Part shown: piece after piece, positions 23,420-34,990 of the stretch | Layout: every line of letters starts with the position of its first letter | Numbering within the stretch: the stretch's first letter is position 1 | DNA from: Tupaia tana | Taxonomy: Eukaryota; Chordata; Mammalia; Scandentia; Tupaiidae | Assembly (NCBI GenBank): GCA_026018925.1 | Contig: JAKSZU010000004.1 | Coordinates: 38,769,233 to 38,833,232, forward strand | DNA: 64,000 bases | Reading direction: 5' to 3' | Notes under the pieces: generated by a model | Told to the model about the DNA's origin: nothing | The model's database searches: none | What the model saw: only the letters and a program-made list of their open reading frames with translations | Program-made: the position numbers and the translations under genes

Positions 23420-25293
23420 ACACAACCTCATCTTGTAGAAAATATCACCAGAATGGTATCTTTGAAAGAATTTGTTATCTAAGCAATTGGAACTCAAGGA
23501 TGAAATGCTCTTTCTTAACAAAGCTAGAAAACTCAGAGCACCCAGGCTGGCCAGTGTGAAGACACTCAGGAAGCAACTGTGGCAACAGCCCTTTTCTATT
23601 TGACCATTGTCAACAGGAATGGGGAGGAAACAAACCTGCCAGCCAAGAGAGGAAACTGCCCTGGGTTTCTCTGCTTTCTCCCCAGTACAGGCTGCTAGAG
23701 AGCTGATTGGATGGCTGTGAAACCTACCTGCCTCCTCTCAGCATCTCTCTCTCTGAATGCAATTAGATAACTTCATTCACACTGAATCTAAAAATAGATG
23801 GTGGCCAAGTTCAAGAAGGACAGCAGCATTCGCACATAGTAACCAGGAAAGGGAAAGGGATGGCTAATTTAACATAACAACTTCCAAAACAAACAGTGCA
23901 GAGGAGCCCAGGATAAAGAGAAAACACAAAGGTCAGTTCTTCAAAGAACTGAAAGAGGAACGGGTCACTCCATGGCGATGTATTAGCGCTCCCAAAATCC
24001 TGGTGAAACAAGCTAAGTATTTTGCCCAGATCTGCCCAGAAGCCTTCAGACAAAAGCTCTGGCAGACGGAGCTGCTGCAGGGATCTGAGCAAGTTCAGGC
24101 AGAAGGCCCAGAATGTTCCCTCCTAACTTCTTCCTACCCACAAGCTAAGAAGAGTCAGTACGGTTCTCTAGATAAGACAAATGAACAAATGAGCACCTTC
24201 TCTCTCCCTTCACCATCTAAATTATATTCTGGCTAGCCTCGGGGCATTAAAAGAGTTACCCAGGAAATAAGCACAGATCATGAAGGCGGGGAGGCCAGGT
24301 GTCTAAAAAGCAAACCATTTCTTTCCCTCGCCTCCCTCCTAAAATGCTTCCGTCTTCTTCCTCAGTCTGCCTTGCCCAGGGAGGGGATTATGGTTGGGCC
24401 TCAAAGAAACAAGAGAATGCTTGTGGATGGGAAGCAGATTCTCTATGGAGCGCTCCCACAGATCCGCGCTGGCTCTCAGGCGGCTGCCAGCCAGTTAAAT
24501 GTCAGATCACTGCACCCTGCATTCCCTCGACGCACTACCTCCATCGCCCTGGTGACTAAGCTGTTTCAACAGCTGTGTTATCGCTGGCCACAGGCCAGTG
24601 GTATTCACATAGAGTATTTGTTTCATTGGGCTTATGTGGTGAATTCCTGCACTCGGGATTTGGGGTTCTATTTGCAGATAAGGTCCTTCCCTTGATCAAT
24701 CAGCCAGGACATTCCTGAAGTTGAACTCTGGGTACCAATGGGACAATATGCTGCTCCCACCCCAGCTTCCAGGAGCAGGGCAGATTCCTAACTCTTCAAA
24801 GAGAGCAGAGAAGGCATGTGTGTCTGTGCGAAAGAGAAACATAATGGAAAACCATGACCCTCGGGTGAGCCCGGGAAAGGTACTCTTCCTGCAATAAAAG
24901 AACCACGCCACCAGCAGGAGTGTTACGTTGTTCTCCCTGTCACTGTCTCCCAATCAGCCACCTCCTTCAGTCTTCTCCCTGAAAGAATTTCTCTTCCCTT
25001 TGAGGTCATGTTAGGACCCTTGGCCTCTGACAATCTCTTGATGCATCTCTCCAGAAACCTGCCCTTGACCATGATGTCTGGGGCAGCATCCTCCTGGGCA
25101 CCTCTCCTGAGGCCCCAGGGCAACTCTTCTCTCACCACTGGCTTCTGACTAAGTTCACACCACATCCAAACCAAGTTGGGCCTTGTGGCCTATTCACCTC
25201 CTCCACAACTCCACACCTCTGGCCTCCTGGTCAGTGTGAGTGTGCTGGGTGCCGTTACTAACTACTGAACACGTCAACCCAAACTCCTTCATA

Positions 25294-25449
25294 TGAGGAG
25301 ATCTTCAACAAGTCCGTGAGAAATGCATATTGTTTAAAAAAAAAAAAAAAGCTATGCATAAATTTCAAGATTTTTTTTATTTTGTTTTTGCACCAAAATA
25401 AACATGTACTTCAATTCCATTTCTCTATAAGCCTGCTGAAGTCCCCTCA
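25294..25449. mobile_element. mariner-type MITE, copy 3 (best preserved)
   Basis: About 156 bp. Left end GAGGAGATCTTCAACAAGTC, right end AAGCCTGCTGAAGTCCCCTC, inner AGCTATGCATAAATTTCAAG and CACCAAAATAAACATGTACT. The ends are inverted copies of each other and there is a TA just left of the element. The inner sequence fits a short mariner derivative seen in several placental lineages. Confidence 0.78.
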
Positions 25450-25539
25450 TGGTAAGGAGTTTTAGGATAAAGGCGAAGGCATTGTACCATGAGCCTTATT
25501 TCTTCTGGGCAGGACCAATTTCTATTTCTAGCTCATTCT

Positions 25540-25794
25540 TTTTTTTATTTTGGAAGAGGTTTTGCTATAGGGCACATGTACTCATCAGAAAGACAGAGAG
25601 AGACAGAAAGCAAGAAATCACCCTTAGGGGAGATGGCCACACCACAATCCCTTCTCCTCCATTCTCCTCTTGGGATCTTGGGCATGCATGCACATGTGCC
25701 CAGTGTGAGTTTAAGCCACCGGGTCTGGGACGCGAACCACAGTTCAAAACATGGGAATCCAGCGTCGTAGCCATTGCGCCATCTGCTGGTCCTG
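25540..25794 (-). mobile_element. tSINE-A, full length
   Basis: GGTTTTGCTATAGGGCACAT to ATCTGCTGGTCC. TSD TTTCTAGCTCATTCT / TTTCTAGTCCATTCT (25525-25539, 25795-25809), two mismatches. Confidence 0.9.
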
Positions 25795-25959
25795 TTTCTA
25801 GTCCATTCTAAGCTGAATCACCATGTAAGGGTCCTAGTAACCAGCTCTCCTTTGTACGTTCTTCTCAATATTGGCCATCTTTTTCTGATGCCTGGGTCTT
25901 AGAAATGCAATATATTAAATAAATAAATAAAATGGCTCTTAAGAGGAGCTCACATTTTT

Positions 25960-26085
25960 GACTACTTATTACACGCAGACATTTTTACCCATGCAGATAC
26001 CAGCCAGATAAACTATCACTGGCAATCTGAAAAGAAGGGAACTGAGGCCCTTGGCCATGTTGTGTGAAAGGGAAGCCAAAGACGA
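25960..26085 (-). mobile_element. MIR relic
   Basis: Reverse-MIR part: ACTACTTATTACACGCAGAC and GGAACTGAGGCCCTTGGCC. Confidence 0.5.
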
Positions 26086-26326
26086 ACATGGGTTGGCTGG
26101 ACTCCACCGCTCAAGGACATTCCCTTTATGTAGTTAATTAGGAGTTAGCAGAGTTAGGAGACCTGCTTCTTGCTCTAGAAAGGCCACCATTTAGCTGTAC
26201 AATTTGAGTGAGTCACTTCACATACTGTATTCTTTCATTAAATACTGAAGTTCATGCATATGATTACTGAAGCCCCTTCTTGTTCTACTAGTCTGTGAAT
26301 GTAGTCATCTAAAACACTTTCAGCTG

Positions 26327-26333
26327 TTTTTTG

Positions 26334-26364
<31 letters not shown>

Positions 26365-26610
26365 TTTTGCCATAGGGCACTGTGCTTGCTGGAGAGAGAC
26401 AGAGAGGAAAAGGGAGAAATCATCGCCCCATCCTCCCACCCAAGAAGGATGGGCACTCCATAATTTGCTCTCCTCCATTCTCCTCTTAGGTTTCTGAGCA
26501 TGTAGGCACATGCACCTGGTGTGATTTTCCAGCTGTTAGGGCCAGGACTTGAACTACAGTCAGCCATGTGGGAATCCAGTGCTTTAACCACCATGCCACC
26601 TGCTAGCCCC
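26327..26610 (-). mobile_element. tSINE-A'
   Basis: TTTTG-rich tail, GCCATAGGGCACTGTGCTTG, core CTCTCCTCCATTCTCCTCTT and an antisense head ending GCCACCTGCTAGCCCC. Confidence 0.83.
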
Positions 26611-26730
26611 TGTGTGAATGTCTTTTACATTTAAGGCATTGTGGGAAAAAAAAAAAAGAACTAGAAAAACCATTTCTGTCCTCAAGACACAGGATGGAGT
26701 TAAGAGTGACAAAGGATAAAAGCTTGATTT

Positions 26731-26989
26731 TGGAACCAGCAAGTAGCATTGTGGTTAAGGCACTGGATCCCACATGACTGACTTCACAGTTTGAATCCCA
26801 AACCTGGTGGCTTGACAAACATGCCAGATGCATGGGTACCCAAAATCCCAAGAGGCAAATGGAAGAGAAGGGACTGTGGTATGGCCATCTCCCCTGGGGA
26901 AAGATTCCTCACTTTCCCTCTCTCTGTTTCCCTTTGTCTGTCTCTCTCTGGTGAGGGCACACACCCTATAGTGAAAACAAAACACAAAC
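26731..26989 (+). mobile_element. tSINE-A'
   Basis: TGGAACCAGCAAGTAGCATT head, AATCCCAAGAGGCAAATGGA core, CACACCCTATAGTGAAAACA end. Confidence 0.85.
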
Positions 26990-27028
26990 TTTATTTTGAC
27001 TAATATGAAAGTTAAACAGGTAACACAC

Positions 27029-27280
27029 AGGGCTGCTTCTGTGGCACAGTGGCAATACACTGCTCAAGCAAGCTGAATCCACATGGCAGCTGTGGTTCAA
27101 ATCCCTGGTCCAGGCAGCCTGAAACACACCAGGCATACATGCAAGTGCCCAAGGTCCAGTGGGCTGGAGGACTGGAAGAAGGAAACTGTGGTGTGACCAA
27201 ACCCTAAGGAGGGTACATCTCTGTCTCCTCTCTCTCATGCACATACTCTGTCATAAATAAAGATAATTTTTACAAAAGTT
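27029..27280 (+). mobile_element. tSINE-C-like element
   Basis: GGGCTGCTTCTGTGGCACAG head, GGTTCAAATCCCTGG B box, GGAAACTGTGGTGTGACC, a CT run and TGTCATAAATAAAGAT. The middle has some A'-like features, so group assignment is not firm. Confidence 0.65.
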
Positions 27281-27290
27281 AACAAATACT

Positions 27291-27475
27291 AGAGGTCTGC
27301 AGGTGGCGCGGTGGTTAAGGTGCTGGACTTCCTCATGGCCGAACACAGTTTGAGTCTCAGACCTGGTGGCTTGCTTTCTCACTTTCATTCTCTCTGTCTC
27401 TCTCTCTGGTCAAATTAAAGAATAATAATGATACTAAAAATAAATAAATAAATAAATATGTTTTTTAACAGCATT
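27291..27475 (+). mobile_element. tSINE-B
   Basis: AGGTCTGCAGGTGGCGCGGT head, CT run, GGTCAAATTAAAGAATAATA, an (AAAT)n tail and a T run. Short TSD ACAAATAC at 27282-27289 and about 27477-27484. Confidence 0.85.
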
Positions 27476-28552
27476 GACAAATACAAAAATACCAAACACC
27501 AGAGTACATAGCAGTACTTAAGAAAAAAAAAACATTGCCATGATTACACAAGGAGAAAAATAGGTTTTTCACAATGGCGCCCCATACCCTGAATATATCC
27601 GTGCTGCTGGCAGAAAGTGAAGAGGAGACAGGGCATGCTCACAGGTAAGCCAGCTCCTAGAAGGGGTCCCATCTGTGTCATGGGAAAGCTTTGTTTCTGA
27701 CAAGTTTCGTAAAGGAAAAAGTCGGCTAGAACAAGCTTTGTATTTCCAACCCACCTCTTCTTCATTCCCATGAATGAGGAGGAGACACAAACGAGAGCAG
27801 GCAGCCAGGGAGAAAAATAATATGGCTGGTGGGTCCTGACCTTTTGGATTCCTGCCAACAGAGAAGCCCGAGAGGCAACATTTAATTGTGGAAAAACCAG
27901 CCTGGCTCTCCTCTTATCTTTTCCCTCTGTGACTTAAACCCACAATTACTGGCAACCTCTAGATTCCGAGTCACTCAGCTGGTGGTGGCAGCAATGGCTG
28001 TGTCTGTAGCTGAAAAGCAAAAGGGAGTCAGATTTTACCTGCCTCCAAAGCCGGCCCTGTGCGAACACAGCCCTAACCCAGCTTTACGACTTCTCCCATT
28101 AAAAAGCTCACAGATGCCCTCCCGTTGGGAATATCACCAAGTGAGAAGTCCAGATGGGGAAAAAAAATAATAATAAAAGAAATGCATTTTCCAGTTGCTG
28201 TATAATTCAAAGGGCAAGCTACAAGTCTCAAATCCCGAATTCTGCATTATATTTCAGCACAAGATATCTCATTTTCAGTTCTTTTTCTTAAGGATCCAAC
28301 TCCAAATTTCTTAGTCTGGGTCATCAAGGTAACTCAGCAATGGGGCCCCATTGCCTTCCAGGAGCTTGTCTTTTCTCTCGAATATGGATAGCCTTCTACT
28401 GCCCAATACACAGGTTTATTGTCCTCTGTGTACTGTTATTTCACACAGCATTTTCTGGTAGAAACAGGAGAGTCTTACTCCTGACTTTTCTCATCTACAA
28501 AACAGGGGATGTTGAAGAAGTTACTGGACTTTCATCATTTCAGTTTGCAGAG

Positions 28553-29004
28553 GTTTCTTTTCTTTCTTTCTTTCTTATTTTAAGAGAGATTTTTGCTATA
28601 GGATGCGGACGCTCACTAGAGAGACAGAAAGTAAAAATCACCCCCTGGGGGAGATGGCCATGCTGCAATTCCTTCTCCTCCATGCTCCTTGGAATTTTGG
28701 GTATGCACGCACATGTACCTGGCATGAGTTTGTTTGTTTGTTTCCAAAGAATTATTTTATTTAACTGTATTTATTTAGATTTGACCAGAGAGGGACAGAG
28801 TGAGAGAGGGAGAGTGAGAAAGCAAGCCACCAGGTCCGGCCATGAACCGTGGTCAGCCATGTGGGAGTCCAGCACCCTTAACCACCATGTCACATGCTGG
28901 CCCCTAGTACCTAGCGTGAGTTTTAAGCCACCGGGTCTGAGACTCAAACCGTGATCAACTACGTGGGAGTCCAGTGACAAAACCATTATGCCATCTGCTG
29001 GTCC
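28553..29004 (-). mobile_element. tSINE-A split by a tSINE-B
   Basis: Left part holds the tail and hairpin (CCCCCTGGGGGAGATGGCC); the head part is 28924-29004, ending ATCTGCTGGTCC. Outer TSD CAGTTTGCAGAG / CAGTTTGTAGAG (28541-28552, 29005-29016). Confidence 0.88.
28732..28906 (-). mobile_element. tSINE-B inside tSINE-A
   Basis: Antisense B: AAGAATTATTTTATTTAACT tail, TTTGACCAGAGAGGGACAGA and head end CACATGCTGGCCCC. TSD GTACCTGGCATGAGTTT / GTACCTAGCGTGAGTTT (28715-28731, 28907-28923) made from A sequence. Confidence 0.92.
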
Positions 29005-29754
29005 CAGTTTGTAGAGCTTTAAAACTTGTCTTCCAGTAATGGCACTGAAGAGAACAGTCACGAGTCCACTTCGAACATCAAATGGTGAGGGTACACCAGA
29101 GAAGCATAATAAATGCTTCTTCCCTCTATTTGAATGCCTTGGCTTGAGTTCTTATTTTTACCCAGAAAATGTTCCCATTGCCAACTCCTATCCCCTTCTT
29201 CCCCGAGCACTTTTCCGTTCCAAGAAGTTGTCTCCTGTACACTGTTTTTCCCATCTCAAATTATTATTCAAAACTTCATAATTTACATGTTAATATGTTT
29301 ACAGTCAAATATAATTAAATCATGCCCTGTGGGCACATTCTCCTAAGGATGCTGAAAATTTCCCACATCTATTTTAGGGTGTTCTCCAAGTGCTTAAGTG
29401 CCAATCAACATGCAATTTGATACCCAAGAGACCTACCTATACTACAAATCTGGAGCTCTTATCTTAGGACTCCTACCCCTCTGCATCCATGGATGAGCTT
29501 CTGGGCTTAGGTTGAAATATAAATAGTAAATGTGTGAATAGGGCCTATTTACATTTTCTCCCAAGGTTAAAGTCCTTGACCTAAACTTAACAACCACTGT
29601 CCTAAAATAATGAAGCCCTATGGCCCGCATACATCTGAGCTCTCATTTTCTGCATATGGTCCTGCCACCTGTTTCTGGGCTTCTGTGATCTCACCAGAAC
29701 TCGTCTTCCTTCTCCTTTCTACTGAAATCCAAGAATAAAAATTATTTACTTTTA

Positions 29755-29975
29755 TTGATCATTGACTTACTATGTACAAGCTTCACATATATTATGTTAA
29801 TTTGCTTCTTAAAGCAATCCTACTAAGGGAGTACTGTTAGTCTCTCTATTTTACAGATGAGAAAGATAAACAACAAGAAAGTTTAAAAAAAAAAAACTAT
29901 TGGCCAAGGGTCACATAATTTGTAAATGGCAGGTTTGGGATTTGGTCCAAACACTCTGACTTGAAAGTACTTAAC
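29755..29975 (-). mobile_element. MIR relic
   Basis: CTTCTTAAAGCAATCCTACT, ATTTTACAGATGAGAAAGAT and CCAAGGGTCACATAATTTGT match reverse MIR. Confidence 0.65.
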
Positions 29976-30084
29976 ACCCTGTGTTTTAGTTGTCTCTCCA
30001 AGTTCTTTCACTTCCCAGAACAAAATAAAGCTGCCCTTGAACTATTTTCTCACCCTCATGTAATAGATGAGCACAGATTCCAAT

Positions 30085-30270
30085 ATCTCTTTTGAAACTC
30101 CACCCTTCAAGACTCAATTAAAAAATGACCTTTTCAGTGAGTTAGTTAATCATTTCCCTTTCTTGGTTCATGGAACACTTTGGGCACTTAAAGCACAGAA
30201 CACATGGGTGACATTTTTGTTTCTTTCTCCCTGAACTAAAGTGTGAGCTCTTCACTAATTATTTTGATAT
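30085..30270 (+). mobile_element. L2 relic
   Basis: TTCAAGACTCAATTAAAAAA, TTCATGGAACACTTTGGGCA and GTGTGAGCTCTTCAC resemble the L2 3' end. Weak. Confidence 0.45.
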
Positions 30271-31029
30271 TTGCTATGCTAAGTATGAGGACACAGAGAG
30301 GAACACAGTTCCCCGACGTTAAAGAATCTAGTCTTTCAGGAGAGTGAGAACTAAACACAGAAGGGCAATGACTTTTTTTGAAACTGTATTCTAAAGGGTA
30401 AGAATTTATGCATGTTTTTTAAAATCCTGAGCAAAGCGATAGGAAAGCCCAATAAAGAACTCCTAAATGAATGAGCAAAGTTGGGAAGTGGCCTCAGAAG
30501 CTAGACTGTTACATTAAGAGATCTTCCATCCCATCGTGAAAACTCTTTGAGGTTATTTATACACTGACTCACCTAAACTGTTTCCTGTGCTGGTGTCTAT
30601 GGTACATTTTTTAATGTCAGACTAAAAATACTCTTCCAGTGCACCAACCCTGTCTGCCTACCCAAGGACTAGAAATGAACACAAGGTAACGTGTAACAAA
30701 ATAAAGTTCAAGAAAATGCATACATTTCAACACTAGCTTACCCACTAACGAAGGAGTGTCTATACTGACTGAGCAGTTTCTTTTGAAACGGTTCACACTT
30801 GAGTCTCTGAAATCACCCATTTATAAAATTGAAGGGCTATTTATGGGATTATTATAAAACCAAAGAATCTTAAGTGAGTCATGGACTCTTGGCATCTTTC
30901 ATCTACTCTAAGGATTAAGAGTAGATGAAACCTTAGGGGGTCACCTGGTGTAATTTTCCACTCAGAACAGGAAGCCACTCCATGGCACTATAAACAGACT
31001 CATGGTGGGATCAAGGCACTGGAGTCCTA

Positions 31030-31165
31030 ACACCACACACTTACACCTGCTCTATTTCCCAGCTGAAAGACCATGGACAAATCATGTAACCTTTCATTCT
31101 TATTTCTTCATCCTGCTGGAAAAAATGGTTAAGATGATCAGATGAAATAAAAATAAAGCTGTCTT
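31030..31165 (+). mobile_element. MIR relic
   Basis: GAAAGACCATGGACAAATCA, TGTAACCTTTCATTCTTATT and TTCTTCATCCTG fit sense MIR. Confidence 0.5.
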
Positions 31166-32704
31166 CACCCACATTCACTTAGGCAGAAGTTAGCTATAAG
31201 GATACAGAAGCATCTCAGGAAAGTCAAGGGTAGAAAGTGCTGACAAGCTTGAGGGACTGAAACCAGGAATAGAAAGCTGTCGGAAATACAGTCATCTGTT
31301 ACAGTCTACCATAATTACACCACATAGTGCTTCATCTTCCCTCTCCTCTTCGCATCTGGCTTTCCTACTCTGCCAGCCAACTTTCTCTGCTTTTCTGTGC
31401 ATGTGGTGAATGATAGTTTCCCAGGTGCTTGGGGACATTTCAATTTAAGTACCAATGATATGGGCCTAGATTATTAAATCTCAATTTCTTACAAGAGAGA
31501 GTCTGATTGATTCCCCCTTGGGTAAAGAGCTCCTTCTTCATGTGATCAGCTGTGCTGGGGGACTGATTATGTGGCCAGCAGCCCACCAGCCGGGGAGGTA
31601 GATCGGTCTGGGGAAGGGAAGTTGGCACATTCTGCAATAAAAGTGTCAGGGGCCCAAGTAAATGACTGACAGCAAAGACAACCACCAGCATCTCTGGTAT
31701 AAAAGTACTGTGTAAAGAAAGCACCTTCCAGTACAATCTATCATTCTTACCACCATGATCTCCATCAACTATCTTCTTCTTAACTCCTGCTAGTAGTGAC
31801 AGCCTGCTCACTACTTACAGAGACCTTTCCATTGCTGAACAACTCCAACTCACAAAACTCTTTTCCATGTGATGGCATTTTTTTTTTTTTTGATATTAAA
31901 TGTGTACATTTGCAGTCTTCTCTCAAACCTTACCTCTAATAAAGGTATCATCTGGCTTGTTAGGTCAGACCTGGTCTTCCCTTCCTTTTTGTAGTCTTAT
32001 ATAAATAGTGGGTAAAGCAAGAACTATAGATTCACTGGACAGTTACTTTAGGAAACAACCTAGATGAGAATAATTTAAAAATCAGAACCTCTTTTACCTT
32101 TCCTACTAATAATATTGGTAATGTACAAAAGCCAAAGAGGAACTGGAACTGTTTGTAGCATCAGTGAGTAGATGGTAGGTAAATGTCGGAGAACATGGTG
32201 TTTTCCAATGTAGAGTCCCCTACTCTTTTACAAGTATGATTCTGTCTACTTCCACAAAACTTTCTTCTGAAAATCATAATCCAGAAAATAATGTGACTTC
32301 TTTTTTGTTTGTTTGTTTTTAAGGTAGCTAAAATAAAGCTGTGATTTCCCCACAGAAAGAAACTCACAGTAGCTACAACTAGCTGGCATTTAAATACTGG
32401 CAAGACCCTAAGTTACAGGAGGAGGTAAAAACACCTTCTATATATATTGAGGACGTTGTCCATCATGAAACCTGCTGCTGCTCTGCTCTGCATTTCTCAG
32501 TGATGTCACTCGACTTTTATTTTAGTAACCAGGATATGCTCGCTATGGATGCAAAGAGAATCTCCTCATTTACATTCTAAACTCAGAGCAGGAAATGAGA
32601 CCCGTGGGTGATCTGCAGCTGTGGCACTATAAACAGGGCCAGCCTACCGCCTCCTCTAGATTCTAGACTGCGTGACATTCCCTGTACTACAGATTGGGAA
32701 TTTT

Positions 32705-32994
32705 TTTCTTTTTTCTTTTTTTTGAAGTGGTTTTTGCTATAGGGCATGGGCGCTTGTTGGAAAGACAGAGAGACAGAAAGTGAGAAATCACCCCCCCCAG
32801 GGGGGATGGCCACGCTGCAATCCCTTCTCCTGCATTCTCCTTTTGGGATTTTGGCCACACACACACACACACACACACACACAAGCTAGGCAGAGATCAG
32901 AGATCAGCGTTTAAGTTGCCAAGTCTAGGACTTGAACTGTGGTAGACTACATGGGAGTTCAAAGACATAACCATTATGTCATCTGTTGGCCCCA
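32705..32994 (-). mobile_element. tSINE-A with internal (CA)n growth
   Basis: GGTTTTTGCTATAGGGCATG, a perfect-looking CCCCCCCCAGGGGGG hairpin and a head ending ATCTGTTGGCCCC. The GTGTGCGTGCG module has become a CA microsatellite (32854-32883). TSD AGATTGGGAATTTTT / AGATTGGGGAATTTT (32691-32705, 32995-33009). Confidence 0.88.
32854..32883. repeat. (CA)n microsatellite inside a SINE
   Basis: About 15 CA units replacing the usual ACGCACACGCGCCC module of tSINE-A. Confidence 0.92.
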
Positions 32995-34299
32995 AGATTG
33001 GGGAATTTTAAGAAACTGAAAATGTACCCTTTTAAAAAGACCAGCACAACTTGCGATCCAAAAAAATTAGAGACAACTGTCTGGAAGACCATGCACTGAC
33101 CCATTATATGGCAGTACCCTTATTGCTGAGTACTACCCACCTGTCACACTGCTGCTGTAAGGACATCTTCCTCTAGCTCCAAGTGGCCAGGCCATAGCAG
33201 GCCAGAATTGCTGAGTTAAAAGCTTCTTCATTGGGTAAATTAAAGAACTAATCTCCTATGTTGGATCAAGCACACTTTTCCAAACTTGATATTTGGACAC
33301 TTGACAAAAGATACGAACCTTCTTACTCAAAAATATAAACAAATATGACCAAAATGTTATATAGAATATCAGAGGCCTCATTAGTCCTTGAATTCTACCC
33401 ACAGCCAGCCTGGTTGAAGATTAGACTAGCAGCCTTCTAATATTCCTGCAGTGCTCAAAGTCTACAATAAGACGGACGATGTTTACTAACAATTTCTGCA
33501 AATTATTCATCACCATGGATGAATATTAAGACAAATTCCAATCTAATACCATCTACTTCCTAAGGTAAAATTAACCGGTAAGTCAGTGGATGACTGGAAG
33601 GAATGGTGAGGGACTGGATATACCAAACTATAACCATTAACTAAAACTCTTGGAGAGGTTTTATAGGAGCCCTATGCTGTTTCTGGATTGGAGTATTGGA
33701 AACATGTAACCAAAAAATCCTCAAGGCTGATAGAACTTTATAGCAATTCCTCATAGAGAAACAGGGAGCTTTATAGTGATGCTGCCCAAGCTTTACGCTT
33801 ACCATAATCACATCCAAATAAAACAAAGCCACAGCTCCCCACACTCCTGCCAATACAAACATGCTCACCGTGATTAACTTCCTAGGGAGAGCTGTACAGA
33901 CATTCCTGACGGTTCCCTCCCAAAGATAGTCTATAAAGGAGAGAGGGAACAAACATCAAGTCCCCAGTCCCTCTCGATCCTAGCTTAAACATCAAAATAC
34001 AACCTTTTCTCATGATGTGTTAGTTTCTTCCTATTCCAAGTCAGTAACCTTGATTCATACTATTGCTAGTAAACTCTAGGTTCTAGTGTTTGCTTGAGGG
34101 GGTGGTGAGCCCTGTAGCAAGTAAAGAGATTTCACTGTATAAGCAAGTCTTACAACCTCCCTACTTTTTACCCAACACTGCAAACCACTCGCTCCATTTA
34201 AGTTTCTGAGATCATTTGTGTCTTTTGAGCTTTTTTGACTTACTTGGTTTTGATGGGGGAGACAAAGCAGAGCAGGAGGAGGATTTAAACATTTTATTT

Positions 34300-34553
34300 C
34301 AAAGGACAGCAGTTAGCTTAATGGCTATGTTGCTGGACTCCCATGTAGCTGACTGCGCTTCAAGTCCTGGACCCAGTGGCTTAAACACAAGCCAGGAGCT
34401 TGTGTGTGCGTGCTCAAGATTCCGAGAGGAGAATGGAGGAGAAGGGATTGCGGCGTAGCTATCCCCCCTGGGGGGTGATTTCTCGCTTTCTGTCTCTCTG
34501 TCTTTCTGGCGAGCACACGCACCCTACAGAAAAAACCTCTCCAAAAAACCCCA
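34300..34553 (+). mobile_element. tSINE-A
   Basis: AGGACAGCAGTTAGCTTAAT head, CCCCCCTGGGGGGTGATTTC hairpin, CACCCTACAGAAAAAACCTC end. Perfect TSD ATTTTATTT at 34291-34299 and 34554-34562. Confidence 0.88.
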
Positions 34554-34722
34554 ATTTTATTTTGACTCTCATTGACTGACTGTGGTTAAGTAAAATGATT
34601 TAAAACCAACTTTAAAAATCTTGGCTTCACTAGCCTATAATAAAAACTATCCAATCAGAATTATTCTTTGTAAACAGAGACTATAACATAGTCATAAATA
34701 CAAAATGACCTCTAATGACCTC

Positions 34723-34745
34723 TTTTTTTTTTTTTTTTTTTTTTT
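34723..34745. repeat. Poly-T run
   Basis: About 23 T. It could be the poly-A tail of a minus-strand retrocopy (see 34746-34990). Confidence 0.9.
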
Positions 34746-34990
34746 GAGAAGTAGGGATGGGATGGAGGGAGTTATTTCTTCTTAGTAGTTGCTTCAACAT
34801 ATTTTGCTAACAAGGACTGCGGAAACTTAGCAATCTGGTGCAGGACTATCACATTACCAATGAGATGTTCCGTCCTAGCCACGGTAAGGTTCTTACAGTA
34901 TATGGAGTCCTCTACCTGTTAAGTTCTTTTGTGAACCTTTCTCCAGAGACATCAGAAAATACAGAATTAATAGCCAAAACTTATGCTGAT
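34746..34990 (-). pseudogene. Possible processed retrocopy, source gene not recognised
   Basis: To the right of the poly-T run, the minus strand reads a short frame ending KFPQSLLAKYVEATTKKK and a TAA stop, then about 40 bases that could be a 3' UTR, then the A run. About 20 residues before that, VARTEHLIGNVIVLHQ is in the same frame. Further upstream all three frames have stops, so any gene copy is broken. I did not recognise the source protein and found no flanking duplication. Chance similarity to a gene end is possible. Confidence 0.25.

Larger units (their letters stand above)
29017..32690. other. Stretch with no young tSINE in intron 2
   Basis: About 3.7 kb holding only old MIR and L2 relics and unassigned AT-rich sequence. 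No exon or RNA gene was recognised. Confidence 0.65.

Noticed and set aside
26293-26625. TGTGAATG on both sides of the tSINE-A' at 26327 as a TSD
   Set aside because: The left copy is about 30 bases from the SINE end, so it is not a proper flanking duplication.
28340-28954. Longest open frame in the window (204 codons, plus strand)
   Set aside because: It runs through a tSINE-A and a nested tSINE-B and shows no protein family similarity. The open frame comes from SINE sequence, not a gene.
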